Source: Sphingomonas sp. IC-56
Lineage (GTDB): Bacteria; Pseudomonadota; Alphaproteobacteria; Sphingomonadales; Sphingomonadaceae
DNA: 64,000 nucleotides
Direction of reading: 5' to 3'
NCBI RefSeq assembly: GCF_021043375.1
Contig: NZ_JAJNDV010000005.1
Coordinates: 186,001-250,000, forward strand
Below, piece after piece: positions 1-8,088 of this stretch. The notes below the pieces were generated by a model that saw nothing but the letters and a program-made list of their open reading frames with translations, did not search any database and was not told the DNA's origin. The first letter of the stretch is position 1. Each line of letters begins with the position of its first letter. The position numbers and the translations under genes are program-made.

Positions 1-194
1 CGAACGGCCAGCTCGACGCGTCGGCGTTCATCAACCTCAACAAGTACGTCAAACTGGGCGTACAGGGCGTGAACCTGACGAACACGACCACCAAGCTGCT
101 CCAGGCCTATAAGGCAGGATCGAACGATCTGGCGCCGCGGTCGTACTTCACCAACGACCGGCGTTACTCGATCATCCTGCGCGCCAACTACTGA
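1..194 (+). CDS. TonB-dependent receptor, C-terminal end (partial)
   Basis: The reading frame is open from base 3 to a TGA at 192-194 and gives 63 residues ending in YSIILRANY. The pattern of short beta strands (INLNKYVKLGVQGVNLTN, then a final strand with an aromatic C-terminal residue) is typical of the last strands of a TonB-dependent outer-membrane barrel. These receptors import large substrates such as oligosaccharides or siderophores using TonB energy. The N-terminal plug lies outside the window, so the substrate cannot be read. The neighbouring GH9 glycanase suggests, by inference only, an oligosaccharide. Confidence 0.72.
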   Translation, partial: NGQLDASAFINLNKYVKLGVQGVNLTNTTTKLLQAYKAGSNDLAPRSYFTNDRRYSIILRANY

Positions 195-216
195 GCGCAG
201 TGACGGCAACAAAAGG

Positions 217-247
217 GAGGCGGTGCGAAAGCGCCGCCTCTTTTTTG
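217..247 (+). terminator. Rho-independent terminator after the TonB receptor gene
   Basis: A 10-bp stem (GAGGCGGTGC pairing with GCGCCGCCTC, one G-U pair) closes a GAAA tetraloop and runs into six T residues. It lies 22 bases after the receptor stop codon. Confidence 0.9.
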
Positions 248-536
248 TGCCCAGGTGATCCGTGTCGCCTGGATTCGCTCTCCCGCGAACAGTCAGGGCT
301 TTCAGGATTGCTGAGTGGCCTTCAGGCTCGCGGAAGTAGGCGCGACGCCATCCCTGCGAATGGTCAAACCGGTGATCAAGCAAAGCAGAAGCGGACGGGC
401 GACCGTAGTGTCGGCTCAGCGACCCCCCGCGAACTGTCTCACACGAACTTACAAGCGGGCGGAAAGCCGTCCCTGACCACGCCTACTCATGAGGGCACGA
501 CCTGGCGCCCGGAAAAATTGAGATGCACCGGATCGA
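248..536. other. Intergenic stretch without a recognisable gene
   Basis: This 290-base stretch lies between the receptor terminator and the hairpin behind the GH9 gene. I see no plausible coding region with a ribosome-binding site, no RNA gene and no repeat in it. Confidence 0.5.
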
Positions 537-573
537 CCAGCATAAGGCGGCGCTATTCTCCGCCCTATGCTGG
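537..573 (-). terminator. Hairpin downstream of the GH9 gene
   Basis: A 14-base inverted repeat (CCAGCATAAGGCGG against CCGCCCTATGCTGG, one wobble pair) with a 9-base loop lies directly after the GH9 stop codon at 582. It has no T tract on either strand, so it may be a weak terminator or a 3'-end stabiliser. Confidence 0.5.
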
Positions 574-581
574 TGAGATCA

Positions 582-2417
582 TCATGCGTTGCCGTCCAGA
601 TACGACGCTACCCACAGCAGAGGCGCGTTCCAGTTGATCGCCACTTCGTTGAACGTGTACGCCGCGATGTCGTCCTTCCAGCAGCGCTGCGGCACACATT
701 TGCCCTTCATCGGCGCTGCGACGGGATCGCCCATCGAGGTGGAATTCGGCCCGCCCGAAAGCACGCCCGGTGGCGGCCCTGGCAGCGACGCATCAAGCTG
801 GTGCGCCCAGAACCGGTGGTGCGGGTTCATCAGCGGCCGCGCGCCAAAGCCCGACACATAGCTCTGGTCGAGCGGGTTGCGACCCAGCACATAGTCCATC
901 GCATCAACCGCGCCGTTACGATAGCGCGCGTCTCCGGTGAAGCGGTGCGCAAGACCCAGGATCATCGCCCGGTTCAGGATCGAGGAATTGGAGCCCCAGG
1001 GATAAGCAAGCGTCGCATAGGAAATGCGATACCCCGAACGCGCTTCCTCGGCCAGGAACCCGTCGGCCGCCGCCACCAGCGCTGCCTTGGCGCCGCTTGC
1101 CTCGGCTTGCGGAACGCCCGGCGCACTGGCCAGCGTGATCGCGCCCAGCGCAGCGACATTGCCCCAATTGGGCTCGCGCACCGCCGCGCGATGCGCGGGC
1201 ATGCCCCGCAACGCGTCCCCGTAGGTCGCCTCGCCAGTGGCAGCCCACAGTTCGGCGGTCGCCCAATATAGTTCGTCCGACAGGTCATTGTCGCCATAGC
1301 CGCCGCTGCCAGTGAAGCTGCTGGTGGCATAAACCTGCGGATTGCGCAGCGCCGCCTGATAGGCGCGCTTTGCTGCGCTCAGGCATGTCGCCGCGAACGT
1401 TGGATCGACGCTTCGCCAGATCCGAGCGCACTGCGCGGCCACCGCCGCCAGGTTGAGCGTCGCGCCGGTCGTCGGCGGATAGAGCAGCCGGTCTTCCTTG
1501 TCCTCGTGCGGGCGGGTGGGAAGCGAGGTCCAGTTGCGGTCGGCGACCTTCTGGTGCGCCATGCCACTTGCATTGATGGTGCTGAACGTCAGCTTTGCGC
1601 CGGGCTGCAACGGACCCACCGGCACCTGTGCACGGGTGCCCTCGGGCACCTGCATCGCCAGCAGGAACCGCATCTCGTATCGCGCCTCGTCGAGCAGGTC
1701 ATCGATACCATTGCCCGCCTCGGGCAGGCGAGCGCGGCCATCGGCGAAGGCAAACCGCCCAGCGGCGGCCTGGCGCTCGTACAGGTTCTGCAGAGTCCAC
1801 AGCGCAATGCCGCCATTCACGACATATTTGCCGTGATCCCCGGCGTCATACCATCCGCCGGTCACGTCGAGCGTGTAGCTGCACCCTGGCCACTCCGTGC
1901 CGCGCTCGTCCGCGCCCTCGAAGCAAGGCGCGACTTCCTTGGGGTGCCCGGCTGGCCGTGCCCATTGCGTGCCCCGGGCATAGCGCGCCTCGATCGGAAT
2001 CCCGGCGCGGTTCTGATAGAAGAAGTTCAGCGCCGCCGACGCCAGCGGGGCGTAGAGCCCGGCGCGTATCGCAAAGGCGCGACTGGTCTGCCCGGCGACT
2101 TCGATGCGGTAGGTGCCAGGCGCCGTCACGCCGTCAAAGCTGACAAGATGGACGTGATCGCCCGACGCCGCGTCGTCGCCGATCACGGTTGTCGATCCTT
2201 GCGCGGCGATCCTGCCGCTCGCGTTGACTACCCGCCACGCGAGGGGCTTGGTCGATGCGGCGGCAACCACTGCGCGCTTGGCGGTATCAGGCAGGAAGCC
2301 GATTTGGTTCAGCCGGATGGCAGGCGCGGGGCTGGCTGCGCCGATCGAAAGCGCAGCAGCGGCCGCCAGGAACACGGCGCGCAGGGGGGCAGTGGACAGC
2401 TTCCAGCGCAACAACAT
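582..2417 (-). CDS. Glycoside hydrolase family 9 (endoglucanase-type), secreted
   Basis: The 611-residue protein begins at an ATG preceded by GAGAGGG. Residues 1 to about 33 form a signal peptide rich in Ala and Leu. An N-terminal Ig-like CelD_N domain follows (LNQIGFLPDTAKRAVV) and then the GH9 (alpha/alpha)6 barrel. GH9 landmarks are present: GGWYDAGDHGKYV near residue 190 with the catalytic DAGD aspartates, the His motif MNPHHRFW near 530, and FNEVAINWNAP near 590 with the proton-donor Glu. GH9 enzymes cut beta-1,4-glucans by inversion; some act on xyloglucan or mixed-linkage glucan. The start codon lies 29 bases from an AGCGGTACCA operator shared with the xylose genes, so induction by a pentose is likely. 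The substrate cannot be assigned from sequence alone. Confidence 0.92.
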   Translation of the reverse strand: MLLRWKLSTAPLRAVFLAAAAALSIGAASPAPAIRLNQIGFLPDTAKRAVVAAASTKPLAWRVVNASGRIAAQGSTTVIGDDAASGDHVHLVSFDGVTAPGTYRIEVAGQTSRAFAIRAGLYAPLASAALNFFYQNRAGIPIEARYARGTQWARPAGHPKEVAPCFEGADERGTEWPGCSYTLDVTGGWYDAGDHGKYVVNGGIALWTLQNLYERQAAAGRFAFADGRARLPEAGNGIDDLLDEARYEMRFLLAMQVPEGTRAQVPVGPLQPGAKLTFSTINASGMAHQKVADRNWTSLPTRPHEDKEDRLLYPPTTGATLNLAAVAAQCARIWRSVDPTFAATCLSAAKRAYQAALRNPQVYATSSFTGSGGYGDNDLSDELYWATAELWAATGEATYGDALRGMPAHRAAVREPNWGNVAALGAITLASAPGVPQAEASGAKAALVAAADGFLAEEARSGYRISYATLAYPWGSNSSILNRAMILGLAHRFTGDARYRNGAVDAMDYVLGRNPLDQSYVSGFGARPLMNPHHRFWAHQLDASLPGPPPGVLSGGPNSTSMGDPVAAPMKGKCVPQRCWKDDIAAYTFNEVAINWNAPLLWVASYLDGNA

Positions 2418-2445
2418 CGGCACCCTCTCACTTCTATATTTTGTG

Positions 2446-2455
2446 AGCGGTACCA
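2446..2455. promoter_or_regulatory. Putative LacI-family (XylR-like) operator, site A
   Basis: AGCGGTACCA lies in the 159-base divergent region between the GH9 gene and the royal-jelly-family gene. The same 10 bases occur upstream of the sugar transporter (34766) and of xylX (43541). The distance to the GH9 start is 29 bases, as at xylX. The GGTACC core is symmetric, as expected for a LacI-family dimer. Confidence 0.6.
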
Positions 2456-2576
2456 TAAGCTTGTCGTCGAACTTGGCAACGCAACCCGTTCGAATTGCGC
2501 TGCAGGCGTGATCGGACGCAACGGAAGGGCCCGCTGCAAGTTTGCGTTCGCATGCGCGTGGACTTGGGAGCGGATC

Positions 2577-3635
2577 ATGGATGAACAACAGCTCGATCAA
2601 CGCGGCAGCGTTCCGGTCGCACTTACCGAGGTTGCCAGGTTTGAACACCAGGTGACTGGCGTCACCGTCAGTCCTGACGGGCGCATCTTCGTCAACTTTC
2701 CGCGCTGGACCGAAGACTCGCCGATCTCGGTTGCCGAATTGCTGCCCGGCGGCGAACTCAGGCCCTATCCCGATGAGAAGTGGAACAGCTGGCGCAACGC
2801 CAAACAGAACGAAATGCCGGTCGAGGACTATTTCGTCTGCGTTCAGTCTGTCGTCGCCGATCGTCACGGCGCGCTGTGGGTCCTCGATCCCGCCGCCCCG
2901 GGCAACGAGAAGATATTGGAAGGTGGTCCCAAGCTCGTCCGGATCGATCTCGCCACGAACCAGGTGACCAAGGTCATCGGCTTCTCGGGCGACGTGGCGC
3001 TTCAGGGCACCTATCTCAACGACATCCGTTTCAGCCCCGACGGACGGACGGGTTATATCACAGACTCCGGCACCCGCGGTGCCATCATCGTCGTGGATCT
3101 GGAAGCCGGCACTGCGTTTCGCGCGCTTGACGGCCATCCCTCGACGCAGATGGAGAAGGATGTGACAGTCGAAGTCGATGGCGCGCCGCTTCGCCGCCCC
3201 GATGGACGCCAGCCGGCCTTTTCGGCAGACGGCATCGCCATCGCGAACGATGGCAGCAAGCTTTGCTGGCAGGCGCTGACCGGCCGCACGCTCTATGCGA
3301 TCGATACCGGGCGGCTGACGGCCGACACGCCAAAGGAAGTGGTCGAGGCTGCGGTGGAGACGGTTGGCACCACCCACGTCGCCGATGGGCTGTGGATGAG
3401 CAGCAACAACACGCTCTATGTGACCTCGCCGACCGACAACTCGGTCACGCGTTGGACCGGCTCGGGCACCGAGCACGTCGTCACCGACGGCCGCCTGCGC
3501 TGGCCCGACACCATGTCGGAAGGGCCGGACGGTACGCTGTACGTCACCGCCAGCCATATTCAGGACACCTACTGGTTCAAGCCGGACGCACCGCCCGCGC
3601 TGCCCACGGCGCTGTTCTCGTTCAAGCCGGCCTGA
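2577..3635 (+). CDS. Major royal jelly protein/Yellow family beta-propeller protein
   Basis: The 352-residue protein starts at an ATG behind GGGAG. It shows MRJP/Yellow-family features: an N-terminal FPRWTEDSPISVAEL segment, repeated propeller blades (ALWVLDPAAPG, YLNDIRFSPDGRTGYITDSG) and a C-terminal DGTLYVTASHIQDTYWFK. No signal peptide is visible, so a cytoplasmic location is likely. Bacterial members are mostly uncharacterised; relatives in the wider six-bladed propeller group are lactonases. It is divergent from the GH9 gene and shares its control region, which suggests a role in sugar use, possibly on a sugar acid or lactone. That role is inference. Confidence 0.8.
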   Translation: MDEQQLDQRGSVPVALTEVARFEHQVTGVTVSPDGRIFVNFPRWTEDSPISVAELLPGGELRPYPDEKWNSWRNAKQNEMPVEDYFVCVQSVVADRHGALWVLDPAAPGNEKILEGGPKLVRIDLATNQVTKVIGFSGDVALQGTYLNDIRFSPDGRTGYITDSGTRGAIIVVDLEAGTAFRALDGHPSTQMEKDVTVEVDGAPLRRPDGRQPAFSADGIAIANDGSKLCWQALTGRTLYAIDTGRLTADTPKEVVEAAVETVGTTHVADGLWMSSNNTLYVTSPTDNSVTRWTGSGTEHVVTDGRLRWPDTMSEGPDGTLYVTASHIQDTYWFKPDAPPALPTALFSFKPA

Positions 3636-3645
3636 GGAGGACGAC

Positions 3646-3945
3646 ATGGCCAAACAGACGGGCGGTCAAATGGCGACGATGGAACGCGTCATGCACGAGT
3701 TCAAGGAAGGCGAACTCGAGACAGGCGCCGGCAAGAAGGTGAAGAGCCGCCGTCAGGCGGTTGCGATCGGCCTTAGCGAGTCGGGTGCCTCCAACCAGCA
3801 AACGCCTCAGCAGAACGCCAGGCGCCGCCGCCAGAGCAGTGGCGATGCCCCAACAAAGGCGGAACTGTACGAAAGGGCGCAAAAGCAGGACATCGCGGGC
3901 CGCTCGAAGATGAGCAAGGCGCAGCTTGCCAAAGCGGTCTCCTGA
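3646..3945 (+). CDS. DUF6496-like small basic protein with Rho_N/SAP-like tail
   Basis: The 99-residue protein starts 10 bases after the previous stop, with GAGGA upstream. Residues 10-50 (VMHEFKEGEL, then KSRRQAVAIGLSES) match the pattern of DUF6496 proteins. Residues 70-99 (TKAELYERAQKQDIAGRSKM, ending KAQLAKAVS) look like the short helical Rho_N/SAP-type motif that often binds nucleic acid. A lysine- and arginine-rich linker joins the two. Proteins of this type are often stress-associated in alphaproteobacteria, but the function is unknown. Confidence 0.75.
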   Translation: MAKQTGGQMATMERVMHEFKEGELETGAGKKVKSRRQAVAIGLSESGASNQQTPQQNARRRRQSSGDAPTKAELYERAQKQDIAGRSKMSKAQLAKAVS

Positions 3946-3954
3946 CGCCGCCCG

Positions 3955-4025
3955 CCGGAAACATTCCGGATAAACCCGCATGGGAAGATGCGGCTATCCG
4001 TCGGTGATCCTGCAAAGGATCGGAT
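3955..4025. other. Two small inverted repeats in the gap before the hybrid kinase
   Basis: CCGGAA-ACA-TTCCGG occupies 3955-3969 and GATCC-TGCAAA-GGATC occupies 4010-4025. Neither is followed by a T tract. They could be weak terminator hairpins or operators for the kinase operon. No convincing -35/-10 pair is visible beside them. Confidence 0.35.
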
Positions 4026-4099
4026 TTCACATAGGTTGCATGCGCACGCAGCCGCTGGAATAGAACCACCTCCCGTGCCGCTGCCGAGAACCCTGGTTG

Positions 4100-7000
4100 A
4101 TGACGTCTTCTGCCCGTAGGAATTACACGCTGCCGCTCTATGCCGCGCTGGCGGTTCTGTCCGTGGCCCCGTTCGCCGCCGACTTCCTGCTGCCGCTCGG
4201 CACTGCGGTCTGGGTCCTCTACATCCTGCCGGTGATCCTGGCCTATGCCGCGCCGCGCCGGGAGGCGCCGGTGGTGGTTGCGGTCTGCGTGACGATCCTG
4301 CTGATCGTCGGCTTCCACCTGGCGCCGGCGGGCATCGACCCGTTCGTGTCGCGCACCAATCGCACGATCGGGGGCGTGACGATGTGGATCGTCGCGGTGG
4401 TCGGCGTCTTCTTTATCCGCAACCGCCAGGCCGTGGAGCGGCAGGAATGGCTGCAGGGCGCGCAACTCGGCCTTGCCAAGGCGCTGGCCGGCGAACAGAC
4501 GCTGGACCAGCTCGGCACCAACGCGCTGCGCTTCCTGGTCGACTATGCCCAGGCCCAGGCCGGCGCGCTGTTCATCCAGAACGGGCAGGGCTTTGTCCGC
4601 CACGCCACCTATGGAGCCCCGGCCGACGCACCGATCCCCGAACGGTTCGACCGGGGCGACGGCCTGCTCGGCCAGGCGGTGGCCGAGGGCCGCAGCATCG
4701 CCATCGACGACGTTCCCGAAAACTACCTCTACTTCGGCTCGAGCCTTGGCCGCGCGCGTCCCACGCGCCTGCTGATCACGCCCGCAAAGGCCGACGGCAC
4801 GGTGATCGCCGTCACCGAACTCGGCTTCAATCGCCACTATTCCCAGGAAGTGCCCGAGCTTCTGGAGTCGGTGTCCGAGATGATCGGCGTCGCCGCCCGC
4901 TCGGCCAAGTATCGCGCGCGTCTGCGCGAACTGCTCGAGGAGACCCAGCAACAGGCTGAGGAACTCCAGGCACAAAGCGAGGAACTGCGCTCCTCCAACG
5001 AGGAACTGGAGGCGCAGAGCCGCTCGCTCCAGGAGTCGCAGGCCCGCCTCGAAGCGCAACAGACCGAACTCGAAGAAAGCAACGCCCGCCTGGAAGAACT
5101 CGCCCACACGCTGGAGGCGCAGCGCGACGACCTCACCCGCGCCGAGACTTCGCTGCGCGGCCAGGCCAGCGACCTCCAGCAGGCCAGCCGCTACAAGTCC
5201 GAGTTCCTCGCCAACATGAGCCACGAGCTGCGCACTCCGCTCAACTCGCTGCTCATCATGGCCCGCCTCCTCGCCGATAATCGCGGCGGCACGCTCACGC
5301 CCGAACAGGTCAAGTTCGCCGAGACGATCGAAACCTCGGGCAACGACTTGCTCCTGCTGATCAACGACGTGCTCGACATCTCCAAGATTGAGGCCGGCAA
5401 GCTCGACATCCAGCCGCGCCGCTTCCGCATCGCGCCGCTGCTTTCCAAGATGAAGGCTGCGTTCGAACCGGCAGCGACGGGCAAGGGCCTCGCCCTTCAG
5501 ATCGAGCTCAACCCGGCTGCCGGCGAAGAGATCGAAACCGATCCCCAGCGCCTCGAACAGGTGCTCAAGAACTTCCTGTCCAACGCAGTCAAGTTCACCC
5601 AGACCGGCAGCGTCACGCTGGCCGTGTCGCGGGTCGGGGATGGCCGGGTCGCCTTCACCGTTCGCGACACCGGCGTCGGCATCCCCCAGGACCAGCAGCA
5701 GATCATCTTCGAAGCGTTCCGTCAGGCCGACGGCACGATCAGCCGCAAGTACGGCGGCACGGGCCTCGGCCTCTCGATCTCGCGCGAACTCGCCCGGCTG
5801 CTGGGCGGCGAGCTGCGCGTCGAAAGCACGCCGGGAGAGGGGAGCGCCTTCTCGATTCTGCTGCCCGAAAGCTATGATGTCGCGCGCGTCCAGCCCGCGG
5901 TTCTTGACGACCGCGCACCGCTTGCCGCCGATGCGCCGGCCGGGCTCCCCACCTCCGCGCCGACGCCGGCGCGCTTCCGTTCGGCGCGCCCTTCGGTCGA
6001 GGACGACCGCGAGCGGCTGACCGGCGACAGCCGCGTGATCCTGGTGGTGGAGGACGATCCGGCCTTTGCCCGTATCCTCTACGATCTCGCGCAGGAACTC
6101 GGCTTCCAGTGCCTGGTCGCCGGCACTGCCGACGAAGGCGCGCTGATGGCCCGCCAATATCTGCCCCACGCCGTCATCCTCGACATGAACCTGCCTGATC
6201 ACACCGGTCTGTCGGTGCTCGACCGGATCAAGCGCGATGTGCGCACCCGCCACATCCCGGTCCATGTCGTCTCGGTCGACGACGACACCCAGGCGGCGCT
6301 CGCGGGCGGCGCAGTCGGCTATCTGTTCAAGCCGGTGAAGCGCGACCAGCTGGTCGACATGCTCGAAGGGCTGGAGGCCAAGCTGTCGCAGCGCCTGCGC
6401 CGCGTGCTGGTGGTCGAGGACGACGCGCAGCAGGCACAAAGCGTCAAGCTGCTGCTCGCCTCTCGCGATGTCGAAACGGTGGAGGCGCACTCCGCCGCCG
6501 ACTGCCTCGCCAAGCTCGCCGAACAGACCTTTGACTGCATGGTGCTCGACTTGAACCTGCCCGACGCATCGGGCCTCGACCTGCTCGACCGCCTCAGCGC
6601 CGATGACAGCTTCGGCTTCCCGCCGGTGATCGTCTATACCGGCCGCGACTTGTCGTCGGACGAGGAATTGCGCCTGCGCAAATATTCCAAGTCGATCATC
6701 GTAAAGGGTGCCAAGTCCCCCGAGCGCCTGCTCGACGAGGTTACGCTCTTCCTCCACCAGGTCGTATCCGAACTGCCCGAACCGCAGCAAAAGCTGCTCG
6801 CCAAGTCGCTCGGCCGCGACGCCGCGCTGGAGGGCCGCCAGATCCTGGTGGTCGAGGACGACATCCGCAACGTCTATGCGCTCACCAGCATCTTCGAGCC
6901 GCATGGCGCCAAGGTCCGCATTGCGCGCAACGGGCTGGAGGGGCTGAAGGCGCTTGCCGATAGCGGGGCAGACGGCGCCGATCCGGTCGATTTGGTCCTG

Positions 7001-7216
7001 ATGGACGTGATGATGCCGGAAATGGACGGCCTCACCGCCACCCGCGAAATCCGCCGCGATCCGCGCTGGAAGAACCTGCCGATCATCGCGCTGACTGCAA
7101 AGGCGATGGCACGCGACCAGCAGGACTGTCTCGACGCTGGCGCCAATGATTATCTGTCCAAGCCGCTGGACGTCGACAAGCTCCTGTCGCTCACCCGCGT
7201 ATGGATGCCGCGATGA
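4100..7216 (+). CDS. Membrane-anchored hybrid histidine kinase with GAF and three receiver domains
   Basis: The 1038-residue protein starts at ATG 4100; a TTG immediately before it is less likely. About four hydrophobic segments lie in residues 8-105. A GAF sensor domain covers about 130-270, followed by a long Glu/Gln-rich coiled coil at about 280-360. HisKA has the phospho-accepting His near residue 375 (FLANMSHELRTPLN). The ATPase domain has N, G1 and G2 boxes (NFLSNAVKF, DTGVGIP, GGTGLGLSI). Three receiver domains follow, with phospho-acceptor Asp near 695, 817 and 969; the third (VLMDVMMPEMDG) is the most canonical. This layout implies internal phosphorelay. The gene overlaps cheR by four bases (ATGA). 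The stimulus is unknown. Confidence 0.93.
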   Translation: MTSSARRNYTLPLYAALAVLSVAPFAADFLLPLGTAVWVLYILPVILAYAAPRREAPVVVAVCVTILLIVGFHLAPAGIDPFVSRTNRTIGGVTMWIVAVVGVFFIRNRQAVERQEWLQGAQLGLAKALAGEQTLDQLGTNALRFLVDYAQAQAGALFIQNGQGFVRHATYGAPADAPIPERFDRGDGLLGQAVAEGRSIAIDDVPENYLYFGSSLGRARPTRLLITPAKADGTVIAVTELGFNRHYSQEVPELLESVSEMIGVAARSAKYRARLRELLEETQQQAEELQAQSEELRSSNEELEAQSRSLQESQARLEAQQTELEESNARLEELAHTLEAQRDDLTRAETSLRGQASDLQQASRYKSEFLANMSHELRTPLNSLLIMARLLADNRGGTLTPEQVKFAETIETSGNDLLLLINDVLDISKIEAGKLDIQPRRFRIAPLLSKMKAAFEPAATGKGLALQIELNPAAGEEIETDPQRLEQVLKNFLSNAVKFTQTGSVTLAVSRVGDGRVAFTVRDTGVGIPQDQQQIIFEAFRQADGTISRKYGGTGLGLSISRELARLLGGELRVESTPGEGSAFSILLPESYDVARVQPAVLDDRAPLAADAPAGLPTSAPTPARFRSARPSVEDDRERLTGDSRVILVVEDDPAFARILYDLAQELGFQCLVAGTADEGALMARQYLPHAVILDMNLPDHTGLSVLDRIKRDVRTRHIPVHVVSVDDDTQAALAGGAVGYLFKPVKRDQLVDMLEGLEAKLSQRLRRVLVVEDDAQQAQSVKLLLASRDVETVEAHSAADCLAKLAEQTFDCMVLDLNLPDASGLDLLDRLSADDSFGFPPVIVYTGRDLSSDEELRLRKYSKSIIVKGAKSPERLLDEVTLFLHQVVSELPEPQQKLLAKSLGRDAALEGRQILVVEDDIRNVYALTSIFEPHGAKVRIARNGLEGLKALADSGADGADPVDLVLMDVMMPEMDGLTATREIRRDPRWKNLPIIALTAKAMARDQQDCLDAGANDYLSKPLDVDKLLSLTRVWMPR

Positions 7217-8088
7217 CCCCCGACCCGCAGCTCAGCCCGGTCGAGAAGATCGAGATCGACTTGCTGCTGGAGGCGATCTGGCGGCGCTACCATTACGACT
7301 TTCGCGGCTATGCGCGTGGCTCGGTCGAACGCCGCCTGTGCCGCGCGCGCCAAAGCCTGGGCTGCCAAACCTTTTCGCAGATCCAGGACAGGGTGCTGCA
7401 CGATCCCGCGATGCTGTCGCAGCTGATGGGCTTTCTCACCATCCAGGTGAGCGAGATGTTCCGCGATCCCGATTACTTCCGCGCGCTGCGTGAGGAAGTG
7501 ATCCCGCATCTGCGCACCTATCCCTCGCTCAAGGTGTGGATCGCCGGCTGTGCGAACGGCGAGGAGTTCTATTCGCTCGCCATCCTGTTCCGCGAGGAAG
7601 GGCTGGAGGATCGCACGATCTTCTATTGCACCGATATCAGCCCCGCCGCGCTCGACCGTGCGAGAGCCGGCATTTACGACCTAGATCGCATCCCGCTGTT
7701 CACCGAGAACCACCGCCGCTCGGGCGCGGCCACCCAGCTCTCCGACTATTACACCGCGGCCTATGGCGCCGCCGTGTTCGACAAGAGCCTGCGCGCCCGC
7801 GCCGTCTTCGCCGAGCACAATCTCGCCACCGACCAGGTGTTTGCCGAAGCGCATCTCGTCTCCAGCCGCAATGTGCTGATCTATTTCGACCGGGAGCTTC
7901 AGGACCGGGCGCTCGGCCTTTTCGGGGATTCGCTGGTCCGCGGCGGCTTCCTCGGCCTTGGCTCAAAGGAGAATCTGCGCTTCTCCACGCAGGCGAACTG
8001 CTTTGCGGACTTCAACGAGCGTGAAAAGATCTACCGCCGCAACACCGACGCCCGTACCCCGGTCCGGGAGCTCCAGCATGCCGGCTGA
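7213..8088 (+). CDS. cheR: CheR-type protein-glutamate O-methyltransferase
   Basis: The 291-residue protein starts at the ATG that overlaps the kinase stop codon (ATGA), which implies translational coupling; an in-frame ATG 12 bases upstream is possible. It has the CheR N-terminal helical domain (YHYDFRGYARGSVERRL), the SAM-binding motif near residue 110 (GCANGEEFYSLA, usually GCSTGEEPYS) and the late motif RNVLIYFD. CheR methylates glutamates of chemoreceptors with S-adenosylmethionine. No receptor, cheW or cheB is nearby, so it probably works within this kinase module. The Ser-Thr to Ala-Asn and Pro to Phe changes in the motif are unusual. Confidence 0.88.
   Translation: MTPDPQLSPVEKIEIDLLLEAIWRRYHYDFRGYARGSVERRLCRARQSLGCQTFSQIQDRVLHDPAMLSQLMGFLTIQVSEMFRDPDYFRALREEVIPHLRTYPSLKVWIAGCANGEEFYSLAILFREEGLEDRTIFYCTDISPAALDRARAGIYDLDRIPLFTENHRRSGAATQLSDYYTAAYGAAVFDKSLRARAVFAEHNLATDQVFAEAHLVSSRNVLIYFDRELQDRALGLFGDSLVRGGFLGLGSKENLRFSTQANCFADFNEREKIYRRNTDARTPVRELQHAG

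Noticed and set aside
2418..3653. Upstream extension of the GH9 frame to 1023 codons
   Set aside because: The extra part lies opposite the royal-jelly-family gene and has no matching domain; the signal peptide and ribosome-binding site place the start at 2417.
3946..4099. EcfG-type stress promoter before the kinase operon
   Set aside because: A GGAAAC string is present but no suitably spaced CGTT -10 element follows.
3773..6904. Open frame of over 1000 codons on the strand opposite the hybrid kinase
   Set aside because: It is the mirror of high-GC third-position bias; its sequence is low-complexity, has no ribosome-binding site and shows no domain, while the other strand encodes a complete kinase.
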